Below the pieces are notes generated by a model. It was not told the DNA's origin. It was given only the letters and a program-made list of their open reading frames with translations, and ran no database searches. DNA of 64,000 bases from Dasypus novemcinctus. Taxonomy: Eukaryota; Chordata; Mammalia; Cingulata; Dasypodidae. The stretch is taken from contig NC_080680.1 in NCBI RefSeq assembly GCF_030445035.2, positions 46,327,212 through 46,391,211 of the forward strand. The letters are read 5' to 3'. Positions 56,776 to 64,000 of this stretch are shown here, one piece after another. How positions within the stretch are numbered: the first letter of the stretch is position 1; every line of letters starts with the position of its first letter. Position numbers and translations under genes: made by a program.

Positions 56776-57342
56776 GTGTAAAGTGGGATTAGTAGAAATG
56801 GTAGGCTTGGCTGGTTGCACTGGTTTAGGAGTTAGGAGATTAGGCTGCTCCTACCTGAGATTCTGAGCTGGTCACATGACTAAGGCTCAGTGTCTTCTTT
56901 GAAATTAGAGCAGTTACTTCTTCCCATGGGGGTGCTACACATGGCTTAAACAGGTAAGGTTATGAAAATGGAGGGAAGTGTGGAGTTTTGTCACAAGAAT
57001 CCTTTAAAATACACTGAGGAAACATGCTATATAGAGGTCCTTTGATAGATAAAGTGTCTTTTGGTAAACCCGTATTGTTTTGGAGATAAATCTGGCTGTT
57101 CATAAATTGGATTTTCTAGAAGGATGTGTCCCTATATTTTATTCCAGCATTGTCTGGGTCTTAGAATTGTTGATAGACTCCTGGATATGGGAGGGACCAG
57201 ATGACAGTAAAATGATAAGCATAGGTGGGGTATTGTCTTTTCGAATAGGAACCTGCCCTCTAGTGACTGCCCCAGTCAAGACTCATTACCTCATGCCTTT
57301 TTCCAGATCTCCTGTTGCATGAAAGTTGTAAAATGCTATTCC
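56776..57342. other. Intronic single-copy sequence
   Basis: Nothing recognised. Confidence 0.4.
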
Positions 57343-57768
57343 AGGGAAGCGGATTTGGCCCAATGGATAGGGCGTCTGCCTGCCACATGGGAGGTCCAAG
57401 GTTCAAACCCAGGGCCTCCTAGACCGTGTGATGAGCTGGCCCACGCTCAGTGCTGATGCGCGCAAGGAGTACCCTGCCATGCAGGGGTGTCCCGCACGTA
57501 GGGGAGCCCCAGGCACAAGGAGTGCGCCCTGTAAGGAGAGCTCCCCAGCACAAAAACAGAGCAGCCTGCCCAGGAATGGCGCCGCACACACGGAGAGCTG
57601 ACGCGGCAAGATGATGCAACAAAAAGAGATGTGGATTCTGGGTGCCGCTGACAAGAATACAGGCGGACACAGAAGAACACTCAGTAAATGGATACAGAGA
57701 GCATCATCTGGGGGCGGGGGAAGGGAAGAGAAATGAAAAAAACCCAAAAAACTAAATCTTTGAAAAAG
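57343..57768 (+). mobile_element. DAS-III-type SINE
   Basis: Sense copy with 'gggaagcggatttggccc' head, B box 'ggttcaaaccc' and an A-rich tail. Approximate target duplication aa(t)gctattcc lies on both sides (57332-57342 and 57771-57780). Confidence 0.9.
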
Positions 57769-59970
57769 AAAAGCTATTCCCGATGAAATTATCACCACCT
57801 TTTAAAATTAAACATTGTATTTTGAGATATTTATAGATTCATATGCAGTTGTAATAAATAATAGGGAGAGATTCTGTCTACGTTTTACCCAGGTTCCCTC
57901 AATGTTAACATCTTGCAAATTTATAGTATAATATCACAGTCAGGGCATTGACATAGTCAAGATTTAGAACATTTCCGTCATCACAAGCATCTCTCACAAC
58001 AGTGCTCTTTATAGCGATACCCCATCCCTTTCCTTAACTCTGGATGGCCACTAGTTTGTTCTCCATTTCTGTACTTTTGTTACTTCAAGAATGTTATAAA
58101 TAGAATCATATAGTATGTAACCTTTTGGGATTGACTTTTTTATATTCTGCATAATTCTCTGGAGATTCACTCAGGTTGCTGTGTTTATCAGTTTTTATTG
58201 CTAAGTAGTATTCCATCTATGGATGTACCACCTTACCTGTTTAAGAACATCTGGGTTTTCAGTTTGGGATTGTTCTGAATAAGGCTGAAGAAAAAATTCA
58301 TGTACAGATTTTTGTGTGAACATAAGTCTCCATTTCTCTGGCATAAATGCCCAGTAGTACAATTGCTGCATTATATGCTATTTCTATGTTTAGTTTTTGA
58401 AAAGCTGCCAAACAATTTTCCAAAGTGGCTGTACCATTTTACATTCCCACCAGCGATGTGTGAGTACTCCAGTTTTTCCACATCCTCACCATTTTGCCAT
58501 TTTGCCATTTTGATAGGTGCGTAGTGATTTCTCATTGAGGTTTTAATTTGCATTTTCCTTTGGCTAATGATACTGAACATTTTCCGTATGTTTATTTGCC
58601 ATTTATGTAGCATCTGCCACAAAATGTCTCTCCAGTTTTGGTTGTTTGTTTTGTTTTGTTTTACTGTTGAATTTTGAGAGTTATCTTACATAGTCTAGAT
58701 AATAGTCCTTTGTCAGATATGTGGCTCACTAGTGTTTCTCTTCACTCTTTAGCTTGTCTTTTATCCACTTTACAAGATCTTTGTAGAAGAACAGATTTTA
58801 ATTTAGATGAAGTAGAATTTATCAACTTTTCCTTTTATGTGTCAATTTTTTGCTGTTAAGTCTCAGAATTCTTTGCCTAGCCTTAGAACCTGAAGACTTT
58901 CTTCTATGTTTATTTTTCCTAGAAGTTTTATTATAGTTTTGTATTTTATATTTAAATAAGTTTTTGTATAAGGGTAAGCATTGTATCAAGGTTCGATTTT
59001 TTTTTTTTTTTTTGCCTGTGGATATTGCATGGCTTAAGGACAGTTTGTAGAAAAGGCTGTCCTTCCTTTTTTAAAAACCAGTTGAACATATTTGTATGGA
59101 TTGCTTTCTGGGTTTTCTATTCTGTTCCACTCATCTATGTATTTCTTCTTTTGTAAATATCAAAGAATCTTGATTATGGTAGCTACATAAATCTGGACTC
59201 CTCCAATTTCCTAATTCTTTTTTCAAAATTATTTTAGCTGTTCTCAGTCTTTTGCATTTCCATTTTAGAATAATCTTGTTTATAGCTACCAAAACAAATC
59301 ATGCTGAGATTTTGATAGGAATTATATTAAACTTATATATCAATTTGGGAAGAGTTAACATCTTTACTCCATTGAGTCTTCCATTTCACGAACACGGTAT
59401 AGCTCTCTATTTCTTTAGATGGTCTTTGATTTCTTTCACCATCTTAGTGTAGTTTGCAGCATAAATTCTTGTACATGTTTTGTTAAATTTATATGTATTT
59501 CTCTTTTTTAACTGATTGTAAATGGTATACTATTTTAAATTTCAGTTTCCACATATTTATTGGTAGTATATAGAAATAAAGTTTAAAAAAATGTTTTGTC
59601 TTATATTCTGCTACATTGCTGAATTTTCTTCTTGGTATTAGGAGGACTTTTTGTAGATATTTTTGGATTTTCTATGTAGACAAACATATCATCCACAAAT
59701 AGGAGCAGTTGTATCTGTTCCTTTCTGCCCTTTTTTGGTGTATTGCACTGACTAAAACATTCAGCACTATGTTAAATAAGATGGTGAGTGCAAACATCCT
59801 TGACTTGTTATTTATCTTAGGGGAGAAGCATTAAGTCTTTTACTACCAAGTATAAATGCTAATCTTTTACCATAAGTATATTATTTTGTAGATGCTTTTT
59901 ATCAAGTTGAGGAAGTTTTCTGTATGTTTTTCTTTTTTTAATCATGAATGGGTGTTGAGTTTTGTCCAGT

Positions 59971-60218
59971 ACTTAAAAAAATATATATATATATTTTATT
60001 TATTTTTAAAAGATACATAGATTATATAAAACGTTTACATTAAAAAATAGGGGATTCCCATATGTCCCACTCCTCACACCTCCCGCTTTTCCCACATTAA
60101 CAACTTCTTTTATTAGTGTGGTGCATTCATTGCAATTGATGAACCCATTTTGGAACATTGCCACACAGCATGGATTATAGTTTATATTATAGTTTACACT
60201 CTCTCCCACTTTTTCAAC
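59971..60218 (-). mobile_element. L1 3'UTR insert (antisense)
   Basis: Short 5'-truncated copy ('ttatataaaacgtttacatt', 'catggattatagtttatatt') inside the L1 ORF2. Same family as 45681-46340. Confidence 0.6.
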
Positions 60219-60558
60219 TGATGTGATAATGTGATTTTTCCTCCTTAGTCTGCTGATACAGTAGATTATACTGGTTGACCTTTGAGTATTGAAACAGCCT
60301 TGTAAAATTCCTGGAATAAATCCCACTTGACCATAGTTTATAATTCTTTTTATGTGTTGCTGAATTTTATTTGCTAATAATTGTTAAGGATTTTTGCATC
60401 TATACTAACGAGGAATATTGGTCTGTAGTTTTCTTTTTTTATACTTAGTCTGTTTTTGATATCAGGGGTAATACCAGCTTCATAAAAAGAGTAGGGAACT
60501 GTTTCTTCCTCTTTTTTTCTTTTTTTCTGGAAGAGGTTGTGTGGAAGTGGTTTATCTT

Positions 60559-60646
60559 TTTTTTTTCCCCGAGAGGTACAGGGAATTGAACGTGGGACCT
60601 CATCCAAAGAAAGGAGGAGCTCAACCCCAGAGCTACACCCACTCCC
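60559..60646 (-). mobile_element. Monomeric DAS-I-type SINE
   Basis: A single tRNA-like unit, antisense: T-run, 'gaggtacagggaattgaac', 'gctacacccactccc'. Confidence 0.78.
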
Positions 60647-60679
60647 AATAATGTATCAGTATTAGGTCATGGATTTTAA

Positions 60680-60780
60680 AAATTTTATTTATTTATTTAT
60701 TTTAAGGAGGTACCAGTTATTGAACCCAGGACCTTGTACATGTGAAGCAAGGGCTCAAGCACTGAGCTACACCCACTCCC
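60680..60780 (-). mobile_element. Monomeric DAS-I-type SINE
   Basis: A single tRNA-like unit, antisense, after an (ATTT)n run: 'ggaggtaccagttattgaac' to 'ctacacccactccc'. Confidence 0.8.
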
Positions 60781-62904
60781 TTTATTCTTTTTTAAACGTT
60801 TGGTAGAATTATCCAGAGTAACCATCTGAGCCTAGAGATTTCTTTTGGGGGAGTTTTAAAATTAGGCATTCAATTTGTTTGTTGAATAGGGCTTTTCTGT
60901 TGTCTTATTTCATATTGGTTGTGTTGTATTTGTATTTTTTGAGGAGGTGGTTCATTTCATCTAAGTTGTCAGATTTTTGTGTGGAGATGTTCAAAATATT
61001 ACCTTATTCTTTTGATATCTGCAGTATCTGTAGTGATATCCCCAGTTTCATTCCTGATATTGGTAATTTTTCACTCCTCTTTTTTCCTTTATCAGTTTTT
61101 CTAGGAATTTGTCAATTTTATTGATCATTTCAAAAGAACCAGCTTTTTGTTCAATATATTTTTATTTATTCAAGACTTCCTGTTTGACTTATGGACTATT
61201 TATAATTGTTTCAAAATCTTAGAGGGTTTTTTTTTTTGGCTGCTGCTGTTATATATCTGCTATCAATAATTATCAATATATAGTTTGATTCCATTTCACT
61301 ATGGTCAAGAACACTCTTTGTAGTGATTTTTTAAAAAGAATATTATATGATTTCAGTTCTTTTAAATTTGTTGAGGTGTTGTTTTTTTTTTTTAATGACC
61401 TAGGGTATGATCTTTCCTGGGGTGTGTTCCATGGTCATTTGTTCTGCTGTTGTTGCATGGAGTGTTTTGTAAATGTTTTATTCTCTTGGTCGATGGTTTT
61501 GTTGAGTTTTTCTATATCCTTGCTACTTTTCTGGTTGAGAGGAAGGGCATTAGTATCTCCAACTATAACTGTAAATTTGTCTATTTTTTCCTCTTAGTAC
61601 TATCAGTTTTTTGTTTTTTTTTTAAAATCTTTTGCTTAATATATTTCACAGCTTTGTTGTTTGATACATTTACAATTATTATGTCTTCTTGGTATTATAT
61701 AATGTCCCTCTCTGTTTTCCTTCCTGTGAGGTCTACTCTGTTTGATAATATAGCCACTCCTGCTTTCTTTTGTTAATATTTGAATGATTTGTTTTTCCAT
61801 CACTTTACTTTCAACCTGCCTGTATTTTTATATTTGAAGTGAGTTTCAACTTCAAATATACAATATACAATGCATATTCTGTTTTTTATTTTTCATTTCT
61901 CTGTGTTTTCCTTCTTTCCTGTGGGTTATTTTAACATATTTTAGAATTCCATTTAAAAAAAAATCTATTTGTAGTGGTTTTTTAAAGTATATTATAATTG
62001 TACTATTACTATAGTCCATAGTTTACATTAGGGTTCACTGTTTGTGTTGTACAATCCTATGGCTTTTAAAATTTTTGCTCTAATAATGTATATACAAACT
62101 AAGATTTCCCCTACTAACCATTCAACTATCTAATCCATTGGTGTGCCACTATCACCAACCAACCATTACCAAACAATTCTAGTTCCCCAAACAGAAATTC
62201 TGTACCAGTTATTAATTAAGCACTAACTTCCCATGCCTTGACCCCTTGTAATCAGTATTCTAGCTTGTGAGTCTATGAATTTGCTTATTCTAATTATTTA
62301 ATATCAATGAGATGTAGTATTGGCCTTTTGTATCTAGCTTATTTCACTCAGCATGATGTCTTCAAGATTCATCCATGAATTAGAAAATCATACCTTTTAC
62401 AACCAAATAATAAACTATTTTATGTATATAACAACATTTTGTTTATCTAGTCATCTGTTGATGGGCATTTGGGTTGTTTCCACTGTTTGGTAATTGTGAC
62501 TAATGCCTCTATGGACATCAGTGTGCAAGTATCTGCTTGAGTCCCAGCTTCAAGGTTTTTTAGGAATAAACCTAAAAATGGGATTGTCAGGACATATGGT
62601 AATTCTTTACTTAACTTTCTGAGGAAATGCCAAGCTGTTTTCCACAGCAGGTACACATTTTTACAATGAATGTATTTTCCTATTTCTTCTTATTTTAACA
62701 CTTCTAATTTCTGTTTGTTTTTTTTCCCCAGTAGTAACCATCCTATTGATTTTTTATTTTTATTTTTATTGATTTTTTATTAACAAATGTCATTGATTTT
62801 TTATTTCATTTCCCTAATGGCTAATGATGTTGCACATCTTTTGATATGCTTCTTGGCCATTTGTATATCTTTTTTGGAGAAATGTTTACTCAAGTCTTTC
62901 GCCT

Positions 62905-63112
62905 GAAGAGGTACTGGGAATTGAGCCCAGGACGTCATACGTGGGAAGCAGGCGCTTAACCACTGAGCTACATCTGCTCCCCAATGAGAGTTGGGTTTTT
63001 TTAGTTAGTTTGTTTGCTTTGTTTTGTTTTTAGGAGATACTGGGAATTGAACCCAGGGTCTCATACATGGGAAGCAGGTACTCAATCACTTGAGCTACAT
63101 TTACTCCCCTGC
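62905..63112 (-). mobile_element. Dimeric DAS-I-type SINE
   Basis: Antisense units 'gaggtactgggaattgagcc' and 'ggagatactgggaattgaac', joined by a 'tttgtttgctttgttttg' linker. Confidence 0.85.
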
Positions 63113-63284
63113 AATGCTGTTTTGACCACTGAAGCTTTGTGAAATGTTCTTGGCTATTTAGGGCCACTTTCCCTTCCAATTAAAATGGTAATTGACTTTT
63201 CTATATCTGTGGAGTAGGCTATTGGATTTTTGATTGGGGTTGCATTGGATGTAAATCTATTTGGGTAGAATTGACATCTTGATA

Positions 63285-63495
63285 TTCCCTGCCCCATGGC
63301 TCCCTCCCCCCATGGCTCCCTTGCCTGCTTTTTTTTTTTCTCGTTGTTTTTGCTCATTTGTTGTCTGCTTGTTGTCTTTGCTTGTTGTTTTTTGCTCATT
63401 GTCTTATTGTTTTTTCTTTAGGAGGCACAGAACTGACCTGGGACCTCCCTTGTGGGAGGTGGGCACTCAACTGCTTGAGCCACATCTGTTCCAAT
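63285..63495 (-). mobile_element. DAS-II-type SINE
   Basis: Antisense: 'tgtctgcttgttgtctttgc' spacer and 'gacctgggacctcccttg' tRNA-like unit. L1 phrase aattgaca/gtcttgat/aat is repeated on both sides (63270-63284 and 63497-63511), an imperfect target duplication. Confidence 0.8.
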
Positions 63496-64000
63496 AATTG
63501 ACGTCTTAATGATACTCAGTCTTCCAATCTATGAACCCAGAATGTCCTTTCATTTGTTTAGGTCTTTTATTTCTTTTAGCAATGCTATATCATTTTTTGA
63601 GTACAGTCCTTTTACACCCTTCGTTAAATTAATTTGTAGATACTTGATTCTTTTAGTTATGATTGTAAATGAAATTTTTCCTTTTTTCCTCCTCTGATTG
63701 TTCATTACTAGTGTATAGTAACATTAATTTTTGCGTGTTGATCTTGTATACTACCAATTTGCTGACCTCATTTATTAGCTCTAGTAGCTTTATGTAGACA
63801 CTTTGGAATTTCCTAAATACAGGATCATATCATCTGTGAATAGTGAGAGTTTTATTCCTTCTTTTCTAAATTGGATGCCTTTTGTTTCTTTTTCTTGCCT
63901 AATTCCTCTAGTTAGAACTTCTAGAACAGTGTTGAATAACAGTGGTGAAGTGGGCATCCTTATCTTGTTTTTCTCTCTTTTTTAAAAAATTAGTTTATTG

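Larger units (their letters stand above)
57790..61960 (-). mobile_element. Antisense LINE-1, long, in RCL1 intron 1
   Basis: Runs 3'UTR to ORF2 to endonuclease in reverse. The complement of 58371-58622 encodes 'MQIKTSMRNHYAPIKMAK', the conserved ORF2 C-terminal block. The endonuclease end reaches about 61760. Inserts are L1 3'UTR 59971-60218 and tRNA-like SINE monomers 60559-60646 and 60680-60780. No intact frame. Confidence 0.75.
61961..64000 (-). mobile_element. Antisense LINE-1 running off the window
   Basis: Begins with old L1 3'UTR ('agtccatagtttacattagg' at about 62011). Next is the ORF2 C-terminus (complement of 62447-62656 includes 'TKQWKQPKCPS') and then RT-region text to the window end. 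SINEs at 62905-63112 and 63285-63495 are nested. Confidence 0.72.

Noticed and set aside
52808-64000. RCL1 exon 2 or the intronic miR-101 hairpin known from this gene
   Set aside because: I looked for the next RCL1 residues and for a miR-101-like stem and saw neither. Both are expected further downstream.

Overview
This is a mammalian nuclear window, almost certainly from an armadillo (Dasypus or a close xenarthran). It is dense with tRNA-derived DAS-type SINEs: about 25 copies carry the recurring 'cccagtggttagggcg' head, a 'ggttcaaacc' B box and (AAAT)n/poly-A tails. It also holds long decayed LINE-1 tracts, L2/MIR relics and xenarthran LTR elements. The only living gene I can support is the 5' end of RCL1 (RNA 3'-terminal phosphate cyclase-like, a ribosome-biogenesis factor) on the + strand: a CpG-island promoter near 52.1-52.7 kb, coding exon 1 at 52672-52807 with a GT splice donor, and then intron 1 to the end of the window. 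No second RCL1 exon was found. Everything upstream reads as intergenic DNA.

Layout. 0-6.5 kb: LTR elements, including a probably complete non-autonomous MaLR-like provirus (3495-6476). 6.5-21.5 kb: a nested stack. An L1 is broken by an SKA1 processed pseudogene. That pseudogene's 3'UTR carries a class I endogenous retrovirus (10643-19588; tRNA-Pro-like primer site; gag, protease, a short RT fragment and env remain). The retrovirus is in turn interrupted by two SINEs and an antisense LINE. 21.5-28.3 kb: solo LTRs and an old L1 that received a younger L1, whose 3'UTR took three SINEs at one target site. 28.3-34.4 kb: mostly single-copy DNA with MIR, L2 and a hAT MITE. 34.9-39.1 kb: one antisense L1 split by an alpha-tubulin pseudogene fragment, an LTR, a SINE, another L1 3'UTR and another LTR. 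40-42.7 kb: an L2 split by about 1.4 kb of unrecognised sequence containing a minisatellite. 44.6-51.1 kb: antisense L1 with nested inserts. 51.1-53 kb: MIR relics, the CpG island and RCL1 exon 1. 53-64 kb: RCL1 intron 1, whose LINE-1 content is all antisense to the gene.

No CRISPR, operon, prophage or other microbial system is present, and I found no convincing undescribed biological system. The most informative observations are the insertion order readable from target-site duplications, a threefold CCAAT/YY1-like promoter module at RCL1, repeated SINE insertion at a single site, and an unidentified insert inside an L2. Repeat family names rest on recalled consensus features; a library search was not possible here.
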